DNA from: JACKDW01 sp964621785
Lineage (GTDB): Bacteria; Myxococcota_A; Polyangia; Nannocystales; Nannocystaceae
Reading direction: 5' to 3'
NCBI GenBank assembly: GCA_964621785.1
Contig: CAZUPD010000017.1
Span: 22,536 to 86,535, forward strand
Length of the DNA stretch: 64,000 bases
Program-made: the position numbers and the translations under genes
Part shown: positions 8,833-17,410 of the stretch, piece by piece
Layout of the letters: each line of letters begins with the position of its first letter
Position numbering within the stretch: the first letter of the stretch is position 1
The notes under the pieces: generated by a model
Database searches by the model: none
The model's input: the letters and a program-made list of their open reading frames with translations, nothing else
What the model was told of the DNA's origin: nothing

Positions 8833-10518
8833 GTGTCACCGCTGTCCCTCGCAAGACGCAATCCACCGGGTGGCGAAAATCAGCCCCCGCTACCTCCCTG
8901 GAGCCCGGACGAAACAGCGTCCCTGGCCGCTACCGTGCGCGACGCTGGCCCTGATTCAGCCTGGGATCTACTGGTTGTCGGTGCCGGGATCACCGGAGCA
9001 GGGATCGCGCGAGATGCGGCTATGCGTGGGCTTCGGGTTCTCGTCGTCGAAGCCAACGACCTCGCCTATGGAACGAGTTCGCGCTCGAGCCGGTTGATCC
9101 ACGGAGGTGTTCGCTACCTCGAGCAGGGGCAACTCGGCCTCGTGTACGAAGCGCTGCGCGAGCGTCATCGACTCAAGCTCATCGCTCCCCACCTCGTCAC
9201 GCCAGCGAAGTTTTTGTTTCCCGCCTACCGCGGTGATCGGCTCCCGCTGTGGAAGTTGCGGATCGGTCTCTCGCTGTATGACGCCCTGAGTCTCTATACC
9301 AGCAGTGGGCATCAGACCTACGCTCCCCAAGCAGCTCGCGAGCTCGAGCCCTTGCTCGCCAGCGACGGGTTGTCGGGTGCGGTGGCCTACGAAGATGCGG
9401 TGACCGACGATGCCAGGCTCACCCTCACGACCTTGCAGAGCGCTCGTCGCTACGGCGCCGAGGTACTCACCTATACGCCGGTCGAAAGCCTCACGCGCGA
9501 ACGGGTCGGCGAGCGGGACCTTCACGTAGCCTGTCTGCGTGACCAGACACGCGTGTATGCGCATCAGATCATTGTCGCCGCCGGGCCATGGACCAGCGAG
9601 CGCCTACTCGGTGACGTCGGACGGCGATTGCTCGCGCTGTCGCGGGGGATCCACGTGGTCATGCGGGCGAGCGACGTACCGGTGCGGCAACCGTTGGTTG
9701 TACAAGTACCGCAGGAGCGCCGGATCCTGTTTGTGATCCCGTGGGGGACGCGGACCTATCTCGGGACCACCGACACGGCCTACGTCGGAGACCCCGGCCA
9801 ATCGTCCGTGACCTCCGAAGATCGCCAGCAGCTCTACCACCTGATCGGCCGTTTGTTACCGACCGTCGAGCTGTCCGACACGCGGCTCGTCAGCAGTTGG
9901 TCCGGCGTGCGTCCCCTGGTGCGATCGGTGCGTAGTCAACGATCGGAGGCCGGCAGCACCGTCGAGCTCTCGCGCAAGCACCGGGTGGTGGTCAATGCCG
10001 ATGGGATTGTCGCGGTTGTCGGTGGCAAGTTGACCACCTATCGGGCGATGGCCCAGGAAGCTGTCGATGTGGTCATGCGCAGGCTCGGGCGCAAGCGCGG
10101 TCGCTGTCTCACCCATCGCCGAGCGTTGGTCGGCGGCGAGCCTCTCACCCCCGACGAGCTCGCGGATCCTTTGCTTGCGGATCTCGAAAAGCGCCACGGT
10201 GCCGACGCCCGGGTACTCGCGCGTCAAGTTGTCGAGGATCCCCGGCGGGGCGAGCGTTTGATCGAGGATTTGCCCTACCGCTGGGTCGAGGTGCGACGCG
10301 CGATCAGCCACGAAGGGTGCATATGCATTGGTGATATCCTGCGTCGGCGACTCCCGCTGGCGCTCACGGATCAGGGCAAAGGAGCTACCGTCGCTCGCCG
10401 TGTCGCCACCATGCTCGTCGACGCCCGCGGCGGCCGGCAGGCGGACATCGACCTCGAGATCGCTACTTATCGCGACGCGCTCCGTGCGGAGACCGGAACA
10501 GAACCTCCGGACATGTGA
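8833..10518 (+). CDS. glpD: FAD-dependent glycerol-3-phosphate dehydrogenase
   Basis: The product has 561 residues, close to the usual length of aerobic GlpD. An FAD-binding Rossmann motif VVGAGITGAGIARD lies at about 48-61, followed by TSSRSSRLIHGGVRYLE, the family signature. The C-terminal DAO_C region is present (KGATVARRV and surrounding helices). It should oxidise sn-glycerol 3-phosphate to dihydroxyacetone phosphate at the membrane and pass electrons to quinone. It starts with GTG, 32 bp from the divergent FHA gene, so the first 30 residues, which are not conserved, may be overcalled. No glycerol kinase or facilitator is nearby. A TGYANNTRCA palindrome at 10318 encodes CICI near the C-terminus. 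Confidence 0.87.
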   Translation: MSPLSLARRNPPGGENQPPLPPWSPDETASLAATVRDAGPDSAWDLLVVGAGITGAGIARDAAMRGLRVLVVEANDLAYGTSSRSSRLIHGGVRYLEQGQLGLVYEALRERHRLKLIAPHLVTPAKFLFPAYRGDRLPLWKLRIGLSLYDALSLYTSSGHQTYAPQAARELEPLLASDGLSGAVAYEDAVTDDARLTLTTLQSARRYGAEVLTYTPVESLTRERVGERDLHVACLRDQTRVYAHQIIVAAGPWTSERLLGDVGRRLLALSRGIHVVMRASDVPVRQPLVVQVPQERRILFVIPWGTRTYLGTTDTAYVGDPGQSSVTSEDRQQLYHLIGRLLPTVELSDTRLVSSWSGVRPLVRSVRSQRSEAGSTVELSRKHRVVVNADGIVAVVGGKLTTYRAMAQEAVDVVMRRLGRKRGRCLTHRRALVGGEPLTPDELADPLLADLEKRHGADARVLARQVVEDPRRGERLIEDLPYRWVEVRRAISHEGCICIGDILRRRLPLALTDQGKGATVARRVATMLVDARGGRQADIDLEIATYRDALRAETGTEPPDM

Positions 10519-10650
10519 GTGAATATGCAAAAATATCGGTCCCACCGTGCCTGTCGGCCAGCCGTCCGGGTGTGTCCTCACACCACTGTATACGACCCTG
10601 AATCCCGTCAATTTCGTTGATTCGTCGAGAGGGTCTCGGTAGGCTAAAAC

Positions 10651-10666
10651 CTGTCTAGGAGGACAG
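10651..10666 (+). promoter_or_regulatory. Shine-Dalgarno inside a small hairpin
   Basis: CTGTC (10651-10655) pairs with GACAG (10662-10666), placing most of the AGGAGG ribosome site (10657-10662) in the loop directly before the ATG at 10667. It may be chance, but it fixes the start of the lipoprotein gene and could modulate its translation. Confidence 0.4.
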
Positions 10667-11260
10667 ATGAAAAAGCCTATCGATATCGTGGCGGCGATCG
10701 GCGTCGCGTTGTTGCTGTGTATCCCTGCCTGTGGTGCCGACAAAGCAGCGCAAGGTGACGGCGCACAGCAGAAGATTTCACTGAAAACCAAAGCAAATGT
10801 TGTTGGACCTGTCCACACGTCCGGAGCCAAAGATCAATTTGTAGATGCAAAGCCCAGTTCGAAAGTCGATGTGACGAAGCATCAAAAGGAAACACCCGAG
10901 CAACGACTTCGCCGCCTCAAAAACGAGTCCGAACGCGATCGGTGCCTCGAGTTGCTCAAGCAGGCGACCCAATCCCAAGACATCGAGTACCGAGAGAATA
11001 CTTGTGTGCTCAAGCTCAAAAAGAACGCCAACCAGTATGTCCAGGCCAACCTCAACTACGCCGACGCGACCGCGAGTTCGAGTGCGGTCACGTTCACCTG
11101 CCGCCCCAAAGGACGGATCGGGGATTGCGTCAGTAACGGGAGTACCCCGATTGGCTCGGAACCACCGAGGACCGCAGGGGCGACGGTCTACGGGGATGCC
11201 AATGCTTCCGAGCTGCAACAGTGCCTCGATTTTCTCCACGAACGCTGCAAGCAGATGTGA
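10667..11260 (+). CDS. Putative lipoprotein, function unknown
   Basis: The product has 197 residues. A basic start (MKKP), a hydrophobic stretch and a lipobox CIPAC with Cys at about 22 indicate export and lipid anchoring. The mature part is Lys/Gln-rich at first, then contains a charged helix with several Arg residues and four or more Cys (C in DRCLEL, ENTCVL, FTCRP, GDCVS, QQCLDF, ERCKQM), possibly forming disulfides. I recognise no domain. A strong AGGAGG ribosome site 5 bp upstream supports the start. It stands alone between glpD and a convergent PrsW-type gene. Confidence 0.7.
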   Translation: MKKPIDIVAAIGVALLLCIPACGADKAAQGDGAQQKISLKTKANVVGPVHTSGAKDQFVDAKPSSKVDVTKHQKETPEQRLRRLKNESERDRCLELLKQATQSQDIEYRENTCVLKLKKNANQYVQANLNYADATASSSAVTFTCRPKGRIGDCVSNGSTPIGSEPPRTAGATVYGDANASELQQCLDFLHERCKQM

Positions 11261-11403
11261 GCACATGGCCGCGCGGATTGTGGGCCGAGGCTACGGACGT
11301 TCGTCGCGGACCACGGATATGCTCCGGCGATGCGCCTGGCATCCGAACCGCGATGGCAAGATAGTATGTAGATACAATGTGTAAGGGCGCCTGCTGGCGG
11401 AGG

Positions 11404-12471
11404 TCAGTCCGTCGGCCCCGCGGCGATTTGCTCGAGATACTGGCGTTCGAGGTCGCTATCGAACTCCGAGGCACCCATCCGGCCCCTGCGTGCGCGCAGG
11501 AACGCCAATTCGCCCGCGGCCTGTTGACGCCGTCTCGTCGCTTGCCATCCGCGGAGCCCTTCGCTGCGAAACGCTTGCCAGCCGGCCCGCAAGCGTCCGG
11601 AGACATGGGTGAGGCTGAGGTATTCCGCCTGTGTGAGACGCCCCCGTTCGACCTCGACTGCCAGGTGTTTGGCGACGATTTGACCCTCGCGACGAATCGC
11701 AAAAGCGACCAGTCCGAGCCCCGCGACGAACACGGGGACCATGACATAAGTGTATATACTCATAAATTGACCCTCCGCCGCCGCGATGTTCCAAACTGCG
11801 TGGACGAACGAGGCGAGGGCGATTCCGAGGATACCCAGGGCCCACCCGAGACCTCGTCGGTTGACCGCAAAGCCGAGGGCAACGCCCGTAATGCCGGCAA
11901 ACAGCGGGTGGGCATAGGGGGCTAGGCAACCGCGCAGGACGAATAATTGCAGGCTATCTGGCAGTCCCCGCGAACTGGCGAAGCCGTAGTACTGGATGTT
12001 CTCGGTCATTGCGAACCCGAGCCCGACCATCCCCGCGTAGACGATGCCGTCAATGATGCCGTCGAACTCATCCGGTTTGCGCACCCAAAGGCCGAGCAAA
12101 ATGAGACCCTTGGTCACCTCTTCGACCACCGCACCTGAGCTTAGGACCAGCCACTGCATCGACGGATCCTCGGCAAACATCTCGTCGACAACGGTATTGG
12201 CGATCGCCGAGCTGGCCGCGGCGAGGGTGGCACCCAAAAAAAATGCCCAGGCCAACAACCGCGGTGGCTCGGCCTCAAATCGGTCGATCCACAACACCAG
12301 CGCGATGTAGATCGGCACTGGGAGGCTAGCGAGGCAAAATCCGAGTCCAGTCGCCGCCCAACCGGCGTGCGAGCCAAAGACATAAACCAACCAACACCCG
12401 ATGCCGGCACAGGCAAATGCCGAGGCCAAAACCAGCGAACGACGCAGGGCTCGGTTCGTGGATCGATTCAC
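11404..12471 (-). CDS. PrsW-family intramembrane metalloprotease
   Basis: The product has about 355 residues from a GTG start at 12471; an upstream GGAGG with 6-bp spacing selects this start over an ATG 60 bp further out. Eight or so membrane helices are visible. Family motifs are present: EEVTK (about 117-121), FAMTEN, AHPLFAG and HAVWN, which carry the Glu and His residues of the PrsW active site. PrsW in Bacillus cleaves an anti-sigma factor; here the substrate is unknown, and no sigma/anti-sigma pair is adjacent. The C-terminal 100 residues are cytoplasmic and charged. A palindrome copy (11367) lies just beyond the stop. Confidence 0.85.
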   Translation of the reverse strand: MNRSTNRALRRSLVLASAFACAGIGCWLVYVFGSHAGWAATGLGFCLASLPVPIYIALVLWIDRFEAEPPRLLAWAFFLGATLAAASSAIANTVVDEMFAEDPSMQWLVLSSGAVVEEVTKGLILLGLWVRKPDEFDGIIDGIVYAGMVGLGFAMTENIQYYGFASSRGLPDSLQLFVLRGCLAPYAHPLFAGITGVALGFAVNRRGLGWALGILGIALASFVHAVWNIAAAEGQFMSIYTYVMVPVFVAGLGLVAFAIRREGQIVAKHLAVEVERGRLTQAEYLSLTHVSGRLRAGWQAFRSEGLRGWQATRRRQQAAGELAFLRARRGRMGASEFDSDLERQYLEQIAAGPTD

Positions 12472-12893
12472 GCAAGGCCTCCGCAGGTTGCAGGCGTCAT
12501 TGCCCGAGCAGTGTAGCGCGTGTAACCCCACGCAGGTGCGGCGGGTGATGATTGTTTATACAAAGTTGATGAATTTTGTCGACCAACCCGATCTCCTTCG
12601 TACCGGGGGGTGAGCGACATCGATGGCAATGGGCGGGTTGACGATAGCCGCGACCGTTTTAGGAGAGGTACGCGAATGCGAAATGACCGGCGCATTCGAG
12701 CAGCATTGGTAGGAAATCAACGGCGGCCGCGTGTCCGAGCAACAGTCATCGAACGCACCCGATATACTCGAAAAACTGCCGCGTCGAGCGGGCTTTGAGG
12801 GTCGAACGACAACCGTTTGGGTTTCGGCCTTCACATTTTGTGCCGGCGGGCCGGTTGGTCGATAATTTTGATGTACCTCTTGACAAAATCATT

Positions 12894-12913
12894 TTTTCAG
12901 TAAATTGTGAAAG
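12894..12913. promoter_or_regulatory. Dyad operator upstream of the GbsR/MarR-type gene
   Basis: The 20-bp site TTTTCAGTAAATTGTGAAAG is an imperfect palindrome 7 bp before the ATG at 12921. It matches the site at 13465-13484 at 16 of 20 positions; the shared core is TTTCAGNAAATTNTGAAA. A TTGACA box lies at 12880-12885, so the site falls where RNA polymerase would bind. It suggests autoregulation. Confidence 0.65.
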
Positions 12914-12920
12914 TACAGAA

Positions 12921-13442
12921 ATGTCGTCCGAGCTACAGGAGCTCGCCAGCGTGCGCGAGCGATTTATCAGTCAGTGGGGGACCTTTGGGTCAGCGTGGGG
13001 GATCAACCGCACAATGGCCCAGATCCACGCCCTCCTACTGGTCGGTGACGAGCCGCTCTCGACCGACGAGGTCATGGAAATCCTGCACATCAGCCGGGGA
13101 AACGCCAACACCAACCTGCGCGAACTCGTCGGCTGGGGGTTGGTCTACAAACGGCATCGCAAGGGCGAGCGGCGCGAGTACTTCGAAGCCGAGAAAGATG
13201 TATGGACAATTTTTTGCACGATCGCCCGCGAGCGAAAACGCCGAGAGGTCGATCCTGCACTCCAGCTGCTGCGTGACTGTGTGCAACTCACGGCGGCGAT
13301 GCGGACCAAAAGCGGGAAGGCGTTTCACCGCCAGATGAAACAGCTCGCCGAATTCGTCGGCCTGGCGGCCTCGTTGATGGAGCGCCTTGCCGCCTCCGAG
13401 GGCAGCCGCGTCATTCCAGCGATCGTTAAAATCCTGACCTGA
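12921..13442 (+). CDS. GbsR/MarR-family transcriptional regulator
   Basis: The product has 173 residues from the ATG at 12921. The winged-helix part is clear: STDEVMEILHISRGNANTNL is the helix-turn-helix seen in GbsR-type proteins, followed by a wing with KRHRKGERREYF. A helical C-terminal region should dimerise. An upstream in-frame extension to 12795 has no ribosome site and crosses the promoter, so I reject it. The matching dyads in front of this gene and of the gene at 13509 suggest that it represses itself and the following pair. An inducer cannot be named from sequence. Confidence 0.85.
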   Translation: MSSELQELASVRERFISQWGTFGSAWGINRTMAQIHALLLVGDEPLSTDEVMEILHISRGNANTNLRELVGWGLVYKRHRKGERREYFEAEKDVWTIFCTIARERKRREVDPALQLLRDCVQLTAAMRTKSGKAFHRQMKQLAEFVGLAASLMERLAASEGSRVIPAIVKILT

Positions 13443-13464
13443 TCGCCCAAAATTTTCCCAAAAA

Positions 13465-13484
13465 GTTTCAGAAAATTCTGAAAC
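13465..13484. promoter_or_regulatory. Perfect dyad operator before the membrane protein/DCC pair
   Basis: GTTTCAGAAAATTCTGAAAC has perfect 9-bp arms around a central AA. It lies 24 bp before the ATG at 13509, between the regulator gene and its likely targets, and shares 16 of 20 bases with the site at 12894-12913. It is the best candidate operator of the GbsR/MarR-type protein. Confidence 0.7.
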
Positions 13485-13508
13485 AACAGTAATAAAAGGA
13501 GCAAGAAA

Positions 13509-13946
13509 ATGAGCATCGTCGTCATCGGCTACATCCTCTACCTGCTGATCAGCATCGCCCTGACGATCTGGGTGGCCCGTACGCTTCACCGCAACGGACG
13601 TGTCTTTTTAGTCAGTGCATTTCGGGGCGAGGAAGATCTCGCGGACTCGGTCAACCACCTGCTTGTCGTTGGGTTTTACCTGATCAACATCGGGTTTGTG
13701 ACCCTCAACGTCCACGACTACTACGAGCCCGAAACGGTCCAGGCGTTGTTTGAAGTTCTGAGCCCGAAGATCGGCACCGTGCTGCTCACCCTGGGCGCGA
13801 TGCACTTCTTCAACATGTTTGTGTTCAGCCGTATGCGCAAGCGTGCGCGGCTGGTCGACGAACCCCCACCGGTTGCACCGACGGGGCTACTACAACCGGC
13901 ACCCGTTCCCTACCGGGAAATGGTGGCACGGGTGCAGGGTGCCTGA
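13509..13946 (+). CDS. Small integral membrane protein, function unknown
   Basis: The product has 145 residues with three to four hydrophobic helices (about 3-25, 55-75, 88-115) and a Pro-rich cytoplasmic tail. I do not recognise the family. An AAAGGAG ribosome site 7 bp upstream supports the start. It follows a perfect dyad operator and its stop codon overlaps the start region of the DCC-family gene (TGAATGA), so the two are translated together and probably controlled by the GbsR/MarR-type regulator upstream. Confidence 0.75.
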   Translation: MSIVVIGYILYLLISIALTIWVARTLHRNGRVFLVSAFRGEEDLADSVNHLLVVGFYLINIGFVTLNVHDYYEPETVQALFEVLSPKIGTVLLTLGAMHFFNMFVFSRMRKRARLVDEPPPVAPTGLLQPAPVPYREMVARVQGA

Positions 13947-14459
13947 ATGACACCCCGTACCCTGTATGTCCTCTACGACAGCGAGTGTGGCCTGTGTGTA
14001 CGCTGTCGCAGATGGTTGCAACAGCAACCGATGTTCGTCCCGCTGGTATTTGTTCCCCTGCAAGTGCCGGATCTAGCCCAGCGCTTTGTCGGCATCGAAC
14101 GCTACCGCCCTGACCGCGAGATCGTCGTTGTCGGGGACAGCGGACAGGTTTACACCGGCGGTTCCGCATGGATGATGTGTTTGTGGGCACTTGAAAAGAC
14201 ACGGCCGTGGGCGAGGAGGTTGGCCCGGGCTGGTCTCGTGGGACTCGTCAAACGCTTTTGCCTGCTGATTTCGACCCATCGTCTGAAATTGTCGACTGCT
14301 CTCGGATTGGCGACCGACCGGGCGTTCGGAGAGTTGATTGCAAATACACCGGCCCCGTTCTGCAACGGGAGCCGTTGCGAAGTCGGTGCGACAAAGACCG
14401 GCAGCTCAGCCGGAGCTCTCACGAGGTTCCGACGACACCCACCAACACGTAGCCAGTGA
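13947..14459 (+). CDS. DCC-family thiol-disulfide oxidoreductase-like protein (DUF393)
   Basis: The product has 170 residues. The N-terminal YDSECGLCVRC carries the DxxC and CxxC features of the DUF393/DCC family, thought to be thioredoxin-fold redox proteins. The remainder contains a hydrophobic helix (LVGLVKRFCLLIS) and a basic C-terminus. The ATG directly follows the stop of the membrane protein gene. A likely job is redox work at the membrane together with that protein; this is inference. A TGYANNTRCA palindrome lies at 14339. Confidence 0.75.
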   Translation: MTPRTLYVLYDSECGLCVRCRRWLQQQPMFVPLVFVPLQVPDLAQRFVGIERYRPDREIVVVGDSGQVYTGGSAWMMCLWALEKTRPWARRLARAGLVGLVKRFCLLISTHRLKLSTALGLATDRAFGELIANTPAPFCNGSRCEVGATKTGSSAGALTRFRRHPPTRSQ

Positions 14460-14532
14460 CCGTGCTCCTCCTCGCTCGTCGACCGCAAGTGATCTCAAGT
14501 CTGGTATTCCCACGTGGTGCCGAGGCTACACT

Positions 14533-16005
14533 TCAAGCCGGGCGAGCACGGTTTTTGGCCCACGTGCGGAGGGCCGCGACATCCTCCGCACGTGTTCGAC
14601 TGAGCGGAATACAGGCGGCGAGCGCGTGTCGGAGATCGACAACCGCGAGTGGGCGAGATTCGGTATATGCATCGAGTCTCGCCTCGACCAGTGCGGCCGC
14701 GAGTTCGGCTCCGCTAAAGCCTTCGGCAGCACCCGCGAGGTCGAGAAAGTCGGCGACCGGATCCGCGAGTGGCGGCACCCGGCCGAGGTTGGCCCGTGGC
14801 ACGTGCTGAAGATGTACCTGCAAGATTTCCCGCCGGTCGTGGGGGCTTGGAAGGTCGACAAAAAACAGCTCGTCCAGACGCCCGCGGCGGATCAACTCGG
14901 GCGGCAGGGTCTGGATGTTGTTGGCCGTCATCACCACAAAGACGGGCCGTGTACGCTCCTGTAACCACGTCAGGAGTCCACTGACGACGCGTGAGGTCGT
15001 TCCAGCATCGCTTTTGGCACCCTCACTCCCGGCGAGACTCTTATCAATTTCGTCGACCCACAGCACCATCGGGGCCAAGCGTTCGGCGTCGGTGAGGATC
15101 CGGCGCAGATTGTGCTCACTGGCCCCGACGGTTCCCTGAAACACGCGCCCGGGGTCGAGGCGAAACAGGGGAAGGCCCAGGATCGACGCACTCGCCCGGG
15201 CGGCGAGGCTCTTCCCGCATCCCTGGACACCGATGAGCAACACGCCCCGAGGCGTCGGAATACCAGCTTCCCGCGCGGCAGGTTCGAGCGCGCGCGCGCG
15301 TCGTTCGAGCCATTTTTTGTAGCTACAAAGACCTCCGAGAAGCTGGGCCGGGAGCACCGGACACGGTTCGAGCGCGGGTTCTTGACCGATGAACCTCTGC
15401 TTGTGGCTCCGCGCCCAGTTGACGAGCAGGCTGTGATCGTGGGCGGTCGCCAGCAATCCTTCGCGGACCAGGCGGTCAAATCCCAGGGACGTCAATCCGC
15501 GTCCGCATTCGATTAAATCGTCTGATTGTGCAGCGAGCAGCCGGTTAAGCGACGGTTCGCAGGTTTGCGCGAGACAATTGAGTGTATCAGCAAGTTCATC
15601 GGTACCTGGCAGTGGAAGATGCTCGAGTACCGTTTCTGGAAGCTGGGCGAGTGGGCCGAGATTGCGCGACACACTGACCACGACGGGGCCCTGACGCCGG
15701 CCAGCGAGTTCGCGAGCCGCGCGTAATCCCACCGGGTCGAGGTTGGGATGGTCGGCATCGAGGAGCAGCCACAGTCCCGGCTCACGCTCACCGGCTAGCC
15801 CCTGCAACAAACGGGCGAGTGGGTGGGGTCTACCGTCGTCGTCAACCCCCGAGGACAAACTCCACGTGTGCACCGGCCACTCGAGAGAGGTACCAATGTG
15901 TTCGAGCATGGCAACCGCCCGAGCCTCGTCGTCGGTCGTCAGGGCGATGAGTCCCGCGCCGGCGCGTAGGTGCATGGTCAAGTTGTTGGCGGTCTCGGTG
16001 GACAC
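14533..16005 (-). CDS. Ycf46-like AAA+ ATPase
   Basis: The product has 490 residues. The N-terminal 240 residues begin with HLRAGAGLIALTTDDEARA, like the leading module of Ycf46 proteins, which is a degenerate P-loop-like region. The AAA+ domain has Walker A GVQGCGKS (259-266), Walker B MVLWVDEID (313-321), sensor stretch VMTANN and the arginine-finger segment ELIRRGRLDELFF. Such proteins are known from cyanobacteria, plastids and scattered bacteria and are linked there to photosynthetic regulation; no phototrophy is expected here, so the role is open. It lies 152 bp downstream of the unknown gene that overlaps smpB on the same strand. Confidence 0.8.
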   Translation of the reverse strand: MSTETANNLTMHLRAGAGLIALTTDDEARAVAMLEHIGTSLEWPVHTWSLSSGVDDDGRPHPLARLLQGLAGEREPGLWLLLDADHPNLDPVGLRAARELAGRRQGPVVVSVSRNLGPLAQLPETVLEHLPLPGTDELADTLNCLAQTCEPSLNRLLAAQSDDLIECGRGLTSLGFDRLVREGLLATAHDHSLLVNWARSHKQRFIGQEPALEPCPVLPAQLLGGLCSYKKWLERRARALEPAAREAGIPTPRGVLLIGVQGCGKSLAARASASILGLPLFRLDPGRVFQGTVGASEHNLRRILTDAERLAPMVLWVDEIDKSLAGSEGAKSDAGTTSRVVSGLLTWLQERTRPVFVVMTANNIQTLPPELIRRGRLDELFFVDLPSPHDRREILQVHLQHVPRANLGRVPPLADPVADFLDLAGAAEGFSGAELAAALVEARLDAYTESRPLAVVDLRHALAACIPLSRTRAEDVAALRTWAKNRARPA

Positions 16006-16157
16006 GGCCGGAGTATCCCATGGGTCTGGGTACGTAGCGAGTGCCCAAATACCCGACAGCGATACTCTGACGAGCTATCGGCGAAACAGGAACTGCTTGT
16101 TCGGTAAGGGCTCGTTTGACCGCGCGTCGAGCGATTCGAGAGCTGCCGAGATAGGGC

Positions 16158-16877
16158 TCAGTGCATCTGTGTCGGCCGTGCCAGTGAATCGAAGAAAGCT
16201 CGTACGAGGTGCACTTGCACGGCAGCCGTCTGTGGGGCTGCACTCCCATCGGCGAGCGACCAGCCGTTGATCCACAGTCCTGTGTGTCGCAACTTGGCCA
16301 GACGCTTGTGCAGCCACTGGAACTCACGGGCGATGTGGGGAACGTCGCCTGGCTGGCAAGCGAGCCCCGGCAATGCCGTGGGTGGCGCGAGACTGTCGCG
16401 CGCCGCCGGGTTTGCCGGGCGAACTGTGATGCGATAGGTGAGCACCCCTTCGTGCTCGAGTTGCTCAAACCCCTCGCCCAGACTCGTAGTCGCACGGGCG
16501 AGGTAGTCGGCAAACTGCCGGGCCCGCGTGCGGCGAAAGGTCAGGGCGATGAGCTGGGGACTGCGATGCGCCGGAGCTTCAAAGACCCGGGTCACGCCAC
16601 GGGCAAACGCCCGGTACAGCCCTTCGACCACCCCCGGAATCGCGGGTGAAAGCATCAGCAGTGCATCGACGGCCGGGCTCGATACTTGGTGGCCGAGCAC
16701 CGAGGCAACGATTCGGCGACGCCCGGGAAATAATTGTGATAATGCAACTAAATCCTCGCAGGCATCCCGACTCAGCAGCTCGTCGGCGGCGCGCTCGAGT
16801 AGGTCGTCGAGGCGCGCGAGCGGTCTCATACCACGCCGGAGGACATGCTCACTCGGAGGTTTGTCGAGCTCGTTCAT
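16158..16877 (-). CDS. Conserved-looking protein of unknown function, coupled to smpB
   Basis: The product has 239 residues from the ATG at 16877, which overlaps the smpB stop by 4 bp (ATGA). It is predicted soluble and largely helical, rich in Arg, Leu and Ala; a stretch SQLFPGRRRIVASVLGHQV and a basic segment TFRRTRARQFADYLARA stand out. I recognise no domain. Translational coupling to smpB and the neighbouring AAA ATPase suggest a shared task, but this is inference. Longer frames upstream of 16877 merely run through smpB. A TGYANNTRCA palindrome lies at 16210. Confidence 0.7.
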   Translation of the reverse strand: MNELDKPPSEHVLRRGMRPLARLDDLLERAADELLSRDACEDLVALSQLFPGRRRIVASVLGHQVSSPAVDALLMLSPAIPGVVEGLYRAFARGVTRVFEAPAHRSPQLIALTFRRTRARQFADYLARATTSLGEGFEQLEHEGVLTYRITVRPANPAARDSLAPPTALPGLACQPGDVPHIAREFQWLHKRLAKLRHTGLWINGWSLADGSAAPQTAAVQVHLVRAFFDSLARPTQMH

Positions 16878-17410
16878 CGCCGTGCTTCTCGGATCGCCCG
16901 CTGCACTTCCCGTTTTTCCTCCCGCTCTTTGATCGCGGCCCGCTTGTCGTGGAGTTGCTTGCCCTGACAAAGCCCGAGCTCGAGTTTGATCAGCCCTTGT
17001 TTGGCGTACAGCGCCAGCGGTATCAGGGTCATCCCCTTGCTTTGGATCGCGTCCTCGAGGTGGTCGAGTTGGCGTCTGTGCATCAGCAACTTTCGCCGCC
17101 GCAGGGGTGTGTGGTTGCGGGCGTGAGCCTGTGTGTACTCGGCGATATGGGCCTGCAACAGAAACAGTTCCCCGTTGTGGAACTGGCAAAACGCCTCGGC
17201 GAGGCTGCAACGACCATCTCGGATCGACTTGACCTCGCTCCCCATCAACGCGATGCCCGCCTCGAGACGTTCACGGATGTGATACTCGTGCGACGCTCGC
17301 CGGTTCTTGACGAACACGTGACCATCGGCGGGGGGCTTGCGCCGTGTTTGTTTCGATTTGGACACGGGATCGGCGAAGCTACGGGAGAGCTCGGAGGAGG
17401 GCAAGGCCAC
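16874..17410 (-). CDS. smpB: SsrA-binding protein SmpB
   Basis: The product has up to 178 residues. The signature runs from NRRASHEYHIRERLEAGI through GSEVKSIRDGRCSLAEAF to the basic tail, matching SmpB, which binds tmRNA and brings it to stalled ribosomes for trans-translation. The usual length is about 155-165 residues, so a GTG at 17365 (VSKSKQ) is a good alternative start; the start at 17410 overlaps the comF end by 32 bp. The tmRNA gene itself is not seen in this window. It is co-oriented with comF upstream and overlaps the unknown gene downstream. Confidence 0.92.
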   Translation of the reverse strand: MALPSSELSRSFADPVSKSKQTRRKPPADGHVFVKNRRASHEYHIRERLEAGIALMGSEVKSIRDGRCSLAEAFCQFHNGELFLLQAHIAEYTQAHARNHTPLRRRKLLMHRRQLDHLEDAIQSKGMTLIPLALYAKQGLIKLELGLCQGKQLHDKRAAIKEREEKREVQRAIREARR

